From assembly GCA_003249255.1 (NCBI GenBank), contig QKJP01000029.1, positions 1 through 64,000 on the forward strand: a DNA stretch of 64,000 nucleotides. Reading direction: 5' to 3'. Within the stretch, counting starts at the first letter, position 1. Each line of letters opens with the position of its first letter. This document shows positions 1-7,961 of this stretch, in pieces. This stretch comes from Bacteroidales bacterium (GTDB lineage Bacteria > Bacteroidota > Bacteroidia > Bacteroidales > Marinilabiliaceae). Under the pieces are notes generated by a model. The model was not told the origin of the DNA and did not search any database. It worked only from the letters and a program-made list of their open reading frames with translations. Made by a program: the position numbers and the translations under genes.

Positions 1-510
1 GTGCCCTTCATTTTATTTACATAATAATATTACAAAAATGGGGAAAAATACTGACAATTCCTCTATATGGGGAATTACACCCTGTAAGTAAATGAAAAAT
101 AAAACTTTACAATATTAGCTTGACGGCTATGGCATCGGGCAGGTTTGCGTCTGTGTTGATGTTTTTTGGCGTTATATTAATAGCTTTTGCATTATGCATA
201 ATTGCGGACGTTCAAAATGTTTAATGAGTTTTTGCAATAAAACGATCGGCTGAAAATTTTTGCCGTGAAAGATTTTCTTTCGCCGAGACTCATCCCATAA
301 CACCTGATAAATTAACCGGGGCATTCTCTTAGTTGAATTAGAAATCAGTTTTGATTTTTTGGGAATACTATTTGTATAAGCAGAAAGAGTTTTTCTCAAT
401 GGGCAAAATACTTACTCATGCTATTTTAACAATATGATCAGAGTATTTTGTCTTAAATAATAGATATTTATTTATATTTGAGAATCTGAACCTTAAAAAT
501 AGAAAAGGAA
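1..510. other. Intergenic/left edge, no confident gene
   Basis: I see no convincing gene here. The minus strand carries a 75-codon open frame (172-399) with no recognisable domain. A 26-bp element (184-209) recurs inverted at 14130-14155, which suggests repeat or mobile-element debris. The 3' part (about 400-510) is AT-rich and is the likely promoter region of the gene starting at 511. Confidence 0.5.
184..209. repeat. 26-bp dispersed repeat, copy 1
   Basis: This 26-bp stretch, containing GCATAATTGCGGAC, matches the reverse complement of 14130-14155 at 25 of 26 positions. Both copies lie in gene-free DNA. A shorter version (ATAATTGCGGA) is at about 29706. Function unknown; it could be the end of a decayed mobile element. 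Confidence 0.6.
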
Positions 511-906
511 ATGAGTGAATATTTTAATAAAGTAAAGTCTTACTTGCTTGATCTTGAATATACCATCCTTCACGAAGATGCTGCAGAAGAATTGGTGGTA
601 GTAGAAAAAGAAGATGCCGGTATTACCAATTTGGTTATCGATTGTGAAGATCCGATTTTAATTATTGAAGGAATCCTTTTTGAAGTGAAAAGCACTTCAG
701 AAGATATGTTAAAGCAATTATTGATGAAAAACCGTGAGATTATTCATGGGGCTTTTACATTAGATGAAACCGGAACCAAAGTTATTTTCCGTGATACACT
801 TCAGTTAGAAAACCTTGATTTAAATGAATTGCAAGGTACACTTAACTCGTTAGAGTTATTGTTATCAGAATACAGTTCTGAAATTATTGAATTTTCAAAA
901 AACTAA
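511..906 (+). CDS. YjfI-like (DUF2170/YbjN-type) protein
   Basis: A soluble acidic protein of 131 residues without signal peptide or membrane segment. Length, composition and position directly before a pspA homologue match the E. coli YjfI (DUF2170) family, whose fold resembles YbjN and type III secretion chaperones. No catalytic motif is visible. It is the first gene of a same-strand cluster and is 17 bp from the PspA gene, so co-transcription is likely. By analogy it may bind or chaperone a partner in a PspA-type envelope stress response; this is inferred from context. The family call rests on sequence feel and synteny only. Confidence 0.65.
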   Translation: MSEYFNKVKSYLLDLEYTILHEDAAEELVVVEKEDAGITNLVIDCEDPILIIEGILFEVKSTSEDMLKQLLMKNREIIHGAFTLDETGTKVIFRDTLQLENLDLNELQGTLNSLELLLSEYSSEIIEFSKN

Positions 907-923
907 TTGACAAAAATACTACT

Positions 924-1622
924 ATGGGAGTTTTTAAACGTCTTTTTACAGTCGGAAAAGCAGAAGCTCATGCTGCAATTGATAAATTGGAAGATCCAAT
1001 TAAAATGACTGAGCAAGGAATTAGAGATTTAAAGTTAGATTTAGATAAAAGTTTACAGGCATTAGCCGAAGTAAAAGCTTTAGCTATTAGAAGTAAAAAA
1101 GATTTTTCGGATTATACTGCCAAAGCTAAAAATTACGAGGAAAAAGCTGTTTTATTAATTCAAAAGGCAGAACGTGGTGAACTCGATGTTGCCGAAGCAG
1201 ACCGTTTGGCAACAGAGGCATTAACCATGAAAGCATCTGCTGATGAAAATGCAGCAAGGTCAGGTGAAGAAGTGAAACGCTTTGATACTAACATTGCTCA
1301 GTTGGATGCCAATGTGAAAAAATTAAAATCAGCCATTACTAACTATGAAAATGAGTTACGGACTTTAAAAGCGCGTGCTCGTGTGAGTAAAGCAACTGAA
1401 AAAATTAACAAGCAACTATCCGGCATAGATAGCTCTGGAACTGTGGGAATGCTTGAAAAAATGAAAGATAAAGTAGCTCAACAAGAGGCTATGGCAGAAG
1501 CTTACGGTGAAATTGCAGTTGAGAACAAAAGTTTGGACGATGAAATTGATTCAGTATTAGATGATAAAAAGTTTAAAGCATCTCTTTCATTAGAAGAATT
1601 AAAAGCAAAGATGAAACAATAA
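924..1622 (+). CDS. PspA/IM30 family membrane-stress protein
   Basis: 232 residues, almost wholly helical and charged with long heptad-like stretches, beginning MGVFKRLFTVGKAEAHA, an amphipathic N-terminal helix of the kind that lets PspA/IM30/Vipp1 bind stressed membranes. The length equals that of E. coli YjfJ, the PspA paralog of the yjfIJKLM locus. ESCRT-III-like PspA proteins polymerise on the inner membrane face and help keep it ion-tight. No PspF-type regulator or PspBC pair is nearby; the neighbours are YjfI-like and DUF4178 genes instead. This points to the YjfJ branch rather than the classical psp operon. Confidence 0.9.
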   Translation: MGVFKRLFTVGKAEAHAAIDKLEDPIKMTEQGIRDLKLDLDKSLQALAEVKALAIRSKKDFSDYTAKAKNYEEKAVLLIQKAERGELDVAEADRLATEALTMKASADENAARSGEEVKRFDTNIAQLDANVKKLKSAITNYENELRTLKARARVSKATEKINKQLSGIDSSGTVGMLEKMKDKVAQQEAMAEAYGEIAVENKSLDDEIDSVLDDKKFKASLSLEELKAKMKQ

Positions 1623-1639
1623 TCTTGGTAATTTAAAAT

Positions 1640-2185
1640 ATGGGATTTTTTGATAAGTTTTTTAACAAAAAAGAAGAACCAAGTTACGATAGCACCAACA
1701 TTAGGGTACAAGACCTTAATGTTGGTTTTGTTTTTGATTACGACATGTCAACTTGGGAAGTTCAGGCAGCTTATGAATACGATTGGGGAGATAATTATTT
1801 TTCCAAAGAATATAAAATATTCAACGGTGCAGAAACCTGGTTCCTATCTGTAGAGGAAGATGATGAACTTGAATTGGCACTCACTAAAAAAGTAAAAGTG
1901 CGTCAACTGGGAAATGATATCATGAGTGTACTGCTTACTACTCAAAAACCTCCTGCCAAAATTACCTTCGAAGGCAAGGAGTTCTTTTTAGATGGAGAAG
2001 CTCCCGGGTATTTTCACGACCCTTTAAAAGGTAATGATTCCTGGGAAGAATTTATCTCGTGGAACTATGAAGATGACTCCGAGAATCTTTTAATAACCCT
2101 TGAGCAATGGGACGAGCAGGAGTTTGAAGCCTCTGTCGGAAAGTTTATTGAAGAATATGAAATTTCCAATATTTTACCTGCATAA
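1640..2185 (+). CDS. DUF4178 domain protein
   Basis: 181 residues, soluble, starting MGFFDKFF. The body fits DUF4178: a beta-rich module with an opening VQDLNVGFVFDYD strand, a W-x-VQAAYEYDWGD turn and a conserved WFLSVEEDDELELA strand. DUF4178 proteins are known mainly from gene neighbourhoods with PspA, DUF350 and spermidine-synthase-like proteins; the biochemical role is unknown. It takes the place of yjfK (DUF2491) in the E. coli locus. It starts 17 bp after the PspA gene, indicating one transcript. Confidence 0.8.
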   Translation: MGFFDKFFNKKEEPSYDSTNIRVQDLNVGFVFDYDMSTWEVQAAYEYDWGDNYFSKEYKIFNGAETWFLSVEEDDELELALTKKVKVRQLGNDIMSVLLTTQKPPAKITFEGKEFFLDGEAPGYFHDPLKGNDSWEEFISWNYEDDSENLLITLEQWDEQEFEASVGKFIEEYEISNILPA

Positions 2186-2214
2186 TTTATTAACCCTCTA
2201 TAATCTCCTTTTTT

Positions 2215-3018
2215 ATGAATAATGGATTTGTAAAAGTAATAATTGTTGTAATTATTGGCTTTTTTGTAATAAAAACCTGTTCCAATAGTGGTTCGTCTCG
2301 TATCTCAAATTGGGAAAAATCTCCGCTCGATACTTTTATTCGGGATATGTCGTCCGATTCAAATTATGTGGTAATACTTTATGATATGGACGTTGAAGAT
2401 CCAACTTTTGGATCAACAAAATATAAGCACAAATACCGTGTTATTAGAGAACTAAGCGGTGAGCCTCAAGAAAAAATTACCGATTGGTACACGGTGTCAG
2501 ATGTATTTTTTAATAAAAATGTGGATAACCTTGGGATGGAACTACTCTCTAAAAAGGATGGTGTTCTTCATAAAAATGTGGCTCCTGCCGGTTATTCAAA
2601 CTACATTGGAAACGAGAGGTATGGTCAATGGGTTGAGCGTAATGGAAGTTCATTTTGGGAATTCTATGGACAATATGCCTTTATGTCATCCATGTTTAAT
2701 TTAATGGCTTATCCTGCACGTTATTCGTACTGGAATGATTACCATCACGGAGGTTATTACAATACCGGCCGTTCGTATTATGGTCCCGGAGGCTCGCGTA
2801 TGTATGGAACTAAATCTTATGCCAATACAGATGTCGGAAAAAAAACCAGTTGGGGGGCAAAACCATCGTCTTTTAAGCAAACTGTGCGCAACAAAGTTCA
2901 GAGGTCATCTTACGATACAAAATCATCTAGTCGCACAACCAGAAGTTCTTCTAGGTGGGGATCTTCATCCTCCTCCTCATCTTCTTCCAGATCTCGTAGT
3001 GGTGGATTTGGTAAATAG
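2215..3018 (+). CDS. Membrane-anchored Ser/Arg-rich protein of the PspA cluster
   Basis: 267 residues. An N-terminal hydrophobic segment (about residues 5-20, VKVIIVVIIGFFVIKTC) could be an anchor or an atypical signal. The middle is globular with many Trp/Tyr, followed by a YHHGGYYNTG stretch. The last ~70 residues are low complexity, rich in Ser and Arg and ending GGFGK. A hydrophobic N-terminus plus Ser-rich, Gly-Phe-Gly tail recalls the E. coli YjfM/YgiB (DUF1190) proteins of the equivalent locus, but I cannot show homology. It lies 29 bp after the DUF4178 gene. Function unknown. Confidence 0.7.
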   Translation: MNNGFVKVIIVVIIGFFVIKTCSNSGSSRISNWEKSPLDTFIRDMSSDSNYVVILYDMDVEDPTFGSTKYKHKYRVIRELSGEPQEKITDWYTVSDVFFNKNVDNLGMELLSKKDGVLHKNVAPAGYSNYIGNERYGQWVERNGSSFWEFYGQYAFMSSMFNLMAYPARYSYWNDYHHGGYYNTGRSYYGPGGSRMYGTKSYANTDVGKKTSWGAKPSSFKQTVRNKVQRSSYDTKSSSRTTRSSSRWGSSSSSSSSSRSRSGGFGK

Positions 3019-3058
3019 TGAAGAACACGTTTTGTTGAATGTTAGACACAAACCTTTA

Positions 3059-3100
3059 ATGTGCTGATGTGCAAATTTGAACATAGCTAGATGTGCAATA
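3059..3100. repeat. TGATGTGCAAAT-type intergenic repeat
   Basis: A GTGCTGATGTGCAAATTTG unit followed by AGATGTGCAA lies in the 171-bp gap before the DUF350 gene. Related TGTGCTGATGTG/AATGTGC strings recur in other gaps (34997-35020, 36875-36894, 38410-38440, and inverted at about 63350-63390). It looks like a dispersed low-complexity repeat of the genome. Confidence 0.45.
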
Positions 3101-3189
3101 CTTTGTTGAGATTTAACGCACAATATAAGAGAGACTAACAAAATTTGTTAGATAGAAGAATCTGTTAACCCAAAGTAAAAGAAAAAATT

Positions 3190-4059
3190 ATGACATCATT
3201 TGAATTTTCATATATGGTTTATGATGCCATTGCTTACATCGTATTGGCCTTCATAATATTTTTTATTGGTAAAATAGTTTATCAATTCTTACATCGCGAT
3301 ATTGATGTCAAAGAAGAATTGGTAAAAAAAGACAATTTGGCCTTTAGTTTATCTCATGTTGGTTATTTTGTGGGCTTGCTTTTGGCCATTGGTAGTGCGA
3401 TTGTTGGACCTACCAATGGCTTGATTTCCGATATTATTGATATTTCAGTTTACGGTTTATTAGCTGTGGTCTTGTTAAATATTTCAGTATTTGTGACTGA
3501 TAAATTTATCTTACGTCGTTTTTCGATGAAGAAAGAGATTTGTGAAGATCAAAATGCAGGAGCTGGAATTGTTGAAGGCGCTGTTTCTGTGGCATCCGGG
3601 TTAATTATTTTTGGAGCAGTTAGCGGTGAAAGTAATGGTTGTATGGAAGGATTAATTTCAGCAACTGTTTTTTGGTTATTAGGTCAGATCGTTTTGATTT
3701 TTACAGCCCAGTTCTACAACTGGATTACACCTTATAGCATTCATGATCATATTGAAAAAGACAATGTGGCAGTAGGTGTTGGATTTGCCGGTGCTATTAT
3801 TGCGATGGCCAATTTAATTCGTTTTGGTATCACAGGCGATTTCCAAGGCTGGGGAGATACTCTTATGGAAGCTGGTTTAGAAGTTGCAGTGGGAGTCCTG
3901 TTATTACCGGTGATGCGTTTCTTTACCGATAAAATTTTATTGCCGGGAGAAAAGCTGGTGGACGAATTAATTAACCAGGAGAAACCCAATGTTGGCGCAG
4001 GTATTATTGAAGCATTTGCATACATCGGTGGTTCAGTGTTGATTACCTGGTGTTTGTAA
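3190..4059 (+). CDS. Duplicated DUF350 membrane protein
   Basis: 289 residues with about eight hydrophobic segments in two similar halves. Each half has a K(D/E)N-(L/V)A motif followed by a Gly-rich membrane helix (DNLAFSLSHVGYFVG near residues 49-63, and DNVAVGVGFAGAIIA in the second half), then a FxTDKxxLxR/PGEKxxxE turn and an acidic 'NxGAGIVE / NVGAGIIE' repeat. This is the layout of DUF350 (YjfL) proteins carrying two copies. The family is membrane-bound and of unknown function, recurrently next to PspA, DUF4178 and polyamine genes. Together with the downstream K+ channel it may act in ion homeostasis (inference). Confidence 0.85.
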   Translation: MTSFEFSYMVYDAIAYIVLAFIIFFIGKIVYQFLHRDIDVKEELVKKDNLAFSLSHVGYFVGLLLAIGSAIVGPTNGLISDIIDISVYGLLAVVLLNISVFVTDKFILRRFSMKKEICEDQNAGAGIVEGAVSVASGLIIFGAVSGESNGCMEGLISATVFWLLGQIVLIFTAQFYNWITPYSIHDHIEKDNVAVGVGFAGAIIAMANLIRFGITGDFQGWGDTLMEAGLEVAVGVLLLPVMRFFTDKILLPGEKLVDELINQEKPNVGAGIIEAFAYIGGSVLITWCL

Positions 4060-4163
4060 TAAGAAATTTGTGGGAGGCATTAGACTAACAGTAATTAGAG
4101 TCTAATGTCTTTGTTTTTTAGAGCAAAAGTAAGTTTTTGTTAAACCTATCTTTACGTTATTAA

Positions 4164-5708
4164 GTGATTCTTAAGAAGTCGAGCCTGTTAAAGGCAGCTA
4201 TCTTTGCTACCGGATTCTCCGGAGTTGTAGCAGAGTATATTTTATCTACATTAGCAACCTATTTTCTGGGAGATTCCATTTTTCAATGGATCATGATTGT
4301 ATCGCTCATGTTGTTTTCTATGGGCTTGGGAAGCCGCATTAGTAAATCGTTTAACACAAACCTTCTAAAGAAATTTTTGCTTTTAGAGTTTAGCCTTTCT
4401 GTATTAGTTTCATTCTCACCTTTACTCGTATACACTGTTGCTGCATTTAGCCAGGGATACGGATTGTTGATTTACACTTTAGCCATAGCCATAGGTATAC
4501 TCATCGGTATGGAGATTCCTTTGGTCATTCGTATTAATGATGAATTTGAAGAATTGAAGTATAACATTTCCAATATTCTTGAAAATGATTATTATGGAAG
4601 TTTATTAGGAGGCGTTTTTTATGCTTTTTTGGGTCTTCCTTTTTTAGGTTTGATGTATACGCCTTTTGTATTAGGGCTTATTAATTTGCTGGTAGCTTTT
4701 GCTTTATTGCTAAGTCTTTGGAAGGTAATGGAAGTGAAAGAACGGAAATTTATTTTGCCCTTGGGAGTTCTTATTAAAGTCGCTTTGATTTCCGGTTTCT
4801 TTATTGCTAAACCAATCATTTTGTTCGGCGAGCAGGAGAAGTATAAGGATAAAGTAATTTATACTGAGCAAACTAAGTATCAGCGCATTGTAATGACTCA
4901 GTGGGGTAAGGATTATTGGTTGTACCTAAATGGTAATCAGCAGTTGAGTACCAGGGATGAAATCATGTACCATGAACCCATCGTACATACTCCATTACAG
5001 TTGCATGGATATCCTCAAAATATCTTGGTATTAGGAGGAGGAGATGGTTGTGCTGTACGTGAAATATTAAAATATCCTTCCGTTAAAAGTATCAGGTTGG
5101 TTGATTTAGATCCGGCAATGACACGTTTAGCTATGGAGCATCCCATATTAACAGAACTTAATAAAAATTCATTGACCCATGAAAAGGTAGAGGTTTTAAA
5201 TGCAGATGGGTATAATTATATTTTAGAAGATGAAGATTTCTACGATGTAATAATTATTGATTTGCCCGATCCTCGAACCGTTGAGTTAGGGCGTTTATAT
5301 AGTTATGAGTTTTATCGAAGTTGTTATAAGCGATTACGACCTAAAGGTGTGATTATCACTCAAGGGGGTAGTCCATACTTTGCAACACGATCCTTTTTAT
5401 GTATAAACGAGACCATGAAAGAGGCTGGCTTTGTAACCGGAATGATCCACAATCAAATACTTACGATGGGAGAATGGGGTTGGATTATCGGTCAGAAAGA
5501 TGTGAGTTATGCTAATTTAAAACCTGTATTGCAGAAGCTCGATTTTAAGAATGTTGAAACCTCTTGGATAAATAATGAAGCCATGCAATTAATGACTTCA
5601 TTTGGAAAAGATATTTATCTGTGGAATAAAGATACAGTAAAGGTTAATCGAATTCATGATCCTGTATTGTATAAGTATTATTTAAAAGGAAACTGGGACT
5701 TATATTAA
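4164..5708 (+). CDS. Membrane-fused spermidine synthase-like aminopropyltransferase
   Basis: 514 residues. Residues 1-220 hold about six to seven membrane helices; residues ~230-500 are a spermidine-synthase Rossmann domain with ILVLGGGDGCAVREILKY (decarboxylated-AdoMet site), RLVDLDPAM and VIIIDLPDPR (catalytic Asp loop). The expected reaction transfers an aminopropyl group to a diamine such as putrescine at the inner membrane face. The start is a GTG (4164); no ATG gives a full first helix. A TATCTTTA box (4147-4154) lies so close that the mRNA would be nearly leaderless. It is 5 bp from the SpeD-like gene. It could use a non-standard amine; the substrate cannot be read from sequence. Confidence 0.88.
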   Translation: MILKKSSLLKAAIFATGFSGVVAEYILSTLATYFLGDSIFQWIMIVSLMLFSMGLGSRISKSFNTNLLKKFLLLEFSLSVLVSFSPLLVYTVAAFSQGYGLLIYTLAIAIGILIGMEIPLVIRINDEFEELKYNISNILENDYYGSLLGGVFYAFLGLPFLGLMYTPFVLGLINLLVAFALLLSLWKVMEVKERKFILPLGVLIKVALISGFFIAKPIILFGEQEKYKDKVIYTEQTKYQRIVMTQWGKDYWLYLNGNQQLSTRDEIMYHEPIVHTPLQLHGYPQNILVLGGGDGCAVREILKYPSVKSIRLVDLDPAMTRLAMEHPILTELNKNSLTHEKVEVLNADGYNYILEDEDFYDVIIIDLPDPRTVELGRLYSYEFYRSCYKRLRPKGVIITQGGSPYFATRSFLCINETMKEAGFVTGMIHNQILTMGEWGWIIGQKDVSYANLKPVLQKLDFKNVETSWINNEAMQLMTSFGKDIYLWNKDTVKVNRIHDPVLYKYYLKGNWDLY

Positions 5709-5713
5709 AGACT

Positions 5714-6064
5714 ATGGAGAAAACAGTTGAGTCAAAAATAGTACCGGCCAAAATAGTAAATTATAAATGTTGGATTCAATGTGTTGATCCGGCAGTTATG
5801 AAACATGCTTTTCAGGATATCTTAGAGCATTCCGAGTTTACTGTATTATGTTTTAATGAGCATCATTTTCCGGTGCAAGGTTACACGGCTTTTTGGTTAT
5901 TGGCCGAATCTCATTTGGCAATACATACCTTTCCTCAGGAAAACTGGAGTTATGTTGAATTAAGTAGTTGCAATAAGCATAAAGCTCAACTATTTGAAGG
6001 TTTAATTGCGGAATTACCTTTTGAGTTAAGGAATGATTCAATAGCACAATCTTCCCCTCAATAA
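5714..6064 (+). CDS. SpeD-like pyruvoyl-dependent decarboxylase
   Basis: 116 residues, the size of class 1 bacterial AdoMet decarboxylase proenzymes. The self-cleavage site is visible as AESHLAIHTFP: Glu65-Ser66 (Ser becomes the pyruvoyl group), His71 and Cys86, with the same His-to-Cys spacing as T. maritima SpeD (68/83). The usual Glu of the W-P-E turn is Gln75. Just downstream of an aminopropyltransferase, the obvious role is supplying decarboxylated AdoMet. Some SpeD homologues have become ornithine or arginine decarboxylases (published for this family), so putrescine supply is a real alternative. Confidence 0.85.
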   Translation: MEKTVESKIVPAKIVNYKCWIQCVDPAVMKHAFQDILEHSEFTVLCFNEHHFPVQGYTAFWLLAESHLAIHTFPQENWSYVELSSCNKHKAQLFEGLIAELPFELRNDSIAQSSPQ

Positions 6065-6202
6065 CTCTTTGGTTAATCCGAATTGCTTTTAGTGATAATT
6101 ATCAAAGACTATTTAATTTGGTGAGATCTAAAATCTAATTGTATTAAACGACAATGCAAAAGGCTTTACTTACAGGAGATTAAATATCCTTATTCGTCTT
6201 GG

Positions 6203-6210
6203 TATCTTTG
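6203..6210 (+). promoter_or_regulatory. TATCTTTG -7 box before K+ channel gene
   Basis: An exact TAnnTTTG Bacteroidota -7 element lies 19 bp upstream of the channel start codon. No clear TTTG -33 partner is visible. It suggests the channel gene can be transcribed separately from the upstream polyamine genes. Confidence 0.55.
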
Positions 6211-6228
6211 CGTTAAAATAATAAGCAC

Positions 6229-7254
6229 ATGAAAAAATGGAAATATCTGATTGGTGGTTTAGTGGTGTATTTGTTGGCCATTTTCATCATCAGTTTTGTT
6301 GAAAAAGGAGCCGAAGGCAGTAATATTAACAGTTTTACCGATGCACTGTGGTATGCCATTGTAACTCTTACAACAGTAGGGTATGGCGATTTCTTTCCGG
6401 TAACAACTGTTGGAAGGATGGTTGGATTACTTTTAATAATTGGTAGTATAGGCGTATTAGGATTTGTAATAAGTGAGATAACCGTAAGATTTAACAACTA
6501 TATGGAAAAGAAGAAAAACGGATTTTGGGGTACTGATTTTGAAAGTCATTACCTGATTATTGGATGGAATGAATTTAGTAAGCAGGTGGCCATGCAAATT
6601 TTTAATACCGGCCATAAAGTTGCTTTTGTTATTAATGATAAAAATCATTTAGAACTAATCAAAGACCTCTTTCCGGATGACAATTGTTTTTGCTTGTTTG
6701 CAGAATTTACCAACATGGAGGCTTACGAAAAGGTAAACATTTCAAAATGTAAAGGTGTTTTTGTGAATTTTGAAGAAGATACCGATACCTTGGTGTTTGT
6801 TCTCAATATGAAGAAAGCTTATCCGGATGCAGATATTGTGGTAACTTGTAAAAACTCAGCTTTAAAGGCAACCTTCAAAAATGCAGGGATTAATCATGTT
6901 GTAGCTCAATCTGAAGTAGCTTCTCGTCTTGTGGCAAGTTATATTTTTGAACCACAAGTGGCCTCGTATACCGAAGACTTAATTTCGACAAGTGAAAGCG
7001 AACATGATTTTGATATCCAGCAATACCGTTTAACTGATAAACATAAAATGACCAGTAAGTCGTTTTTGGATTTCTTTTGGGAGATGAAGGAGAAATACAA
7101 TGCAACAGTTATTGGGATGGTTGTGGATGGAAAAGTGATTAAAAATCCGGATAATAAATATGAACCCAAAATTGGTGATTATTTAATGCTTATTTCAGAT
7201 GGTAAATCTAAAAGAGGATTAGAGGTTGCTTTTGGCTGTAAAGAAGGCGAATAA
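6229..7254 (+). CDS. TrkA-domain potassium channel (two-helix type)
   Basis: 341 residues: membrane helix (~6-24), pore loop with the K+ selectivity filter TVGYGD (49-54), second helix (~63-85), then a RCK/TrkA-N domain (from ~105) and a TrkA-C-like domain (~250-335). The nucleotide-binding turn is IIGWNEFSKQV, where the usual second and third Gly residues are replaced, so ligand binding may be altered. Members gate K+ flow in response to nucleotides or ions. It closes the PspA-polyamine cluster; polyamines are known blockers of K+ channels, so co-localisation may be functional (inference). Confidence 0.9.
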   Translation: MKKWKYLIGGLVVYLLAIFIISFVEKGAEGSNINSFTDALWYAIVTLTTVGYGDFFPVTTVGRMVGLLLIIGSIGVLGFVISEITVRFNNYMEKKKNGFWGTDFESHYLIIGWNEFSKQVAMQIFNTGHKVAFVINDKNHLELIKDLFPDDNCFCLFAEFTNMEAYEKVNISKCKGVFVNFEEDTDTLVFVLNMKKAYPDADIVVTCKNSALKATFKNAGINHVVAQSEVASRLVASYIFEPQVASYTEDLISTSESEHDFDIQQYRLTDKHKMTSKSFLDFFWEMKEKYNATVIGMVVDGKVIKNPDNKYEPKIGDYLMLISDGKSKRGLEVAFGCKEGE

Positions 7255-7265
7255 GTGTAAAGAAA

Positions 7266-7751
7266 ATGGCAGTATATCATTTTAAAAATCGTCCAGATCG
7301 GGAGATAAAAGATAAAGCAGAACTCAACGGCATACTTCAGAATGGGAGGTATGCCGTTCTTTCTTTATGTAGAGGTAACGAACCTTATGTTGTAAGTTTA
7401 AGCTATGGTTATGATCCCGATGAACAGTGTTTGTATTTTCATTGTGCATCGCAAGGCCTGAAAATGGATTTTATCAAAGTAAATCCCAACGTTTGCGCAA
7501 CTATTATTGAAGATGGGGGATATGTATCGGGAGAATGTGGGCATCATTACCGTTCTGTTGTTATTTGGGGAGAAATTGAAATTATTCCAGATGAACATAG
7601 AAAGAAGGAGGGTATGCGTGTTCTATTAAATCATTTAGAAAGTGATCCATTGGTAATCAAGGAGAAGTTGAAGAAATTACCCTCGTTTGATTCGAAAATG
7701 ACCCTGCTTAAATTAAGATTTAAAGAAATTACAGGTAAGGTAGGACGATAG
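7266..7751 (+). CDS. Pyridoxamine 5'-phosphate oxidase-like flavoprotein
   Basis: 161 residues, single split-barrel FMN-binding domain of the NimA/PNPOx-like family: GRYAVLSLCRGNEPYVVSLSYG is the typical first strand pair and YFHCASQGLKMDFIKVNPNVCATI the FMN-phosphate region. Relatives reduce flavin-linked substrates including 5-nitroimidazoles; the substrate here cannot be deduced. The gap to the channel gene is 11 bp, so it may be read through from it, but the family is not a usual member of PspA clusters. Confidence 0.85.
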   Translation: MAVYHFKNRPDREIKDKAELNGILQNGRYAVLSLCRGNEPYVVSLSYGYDPDEQCLYFHCASQGLKMDFIKVNPNVCATIIEDGGYVSGECGHHYRSVVIWGEIEIIPDEHRKKEGMRVLLNHLESDPLVIKEKLKKLPSFDSKMTLLKLRFKEITGKVGR

Positions 7752-7961
7752 AAGTATCCCATATGCTGAACGTGCTAATGAATTAATGTATGATTGAGAA
7801 TAAAGCTGCTAGAGGCTGTTGTTATAGCGGATAGGATGTCTGTAAAATGATCATTAAAGCAGGGGGATTGTTTTTATTGTCAAAATATTATAACTCTTTG
7901 GGATATGTCCCGTAAAGGGGAGTGTTGTTTAGTTTAGCTTTAATATTTTTAATAAAGACGT

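Noticed and set aside
172-399. 75-codon minus-strand gene
   Set aside because: No domain, no start context, and it overlaps a dispersed repeat; more likely a chance open frame.
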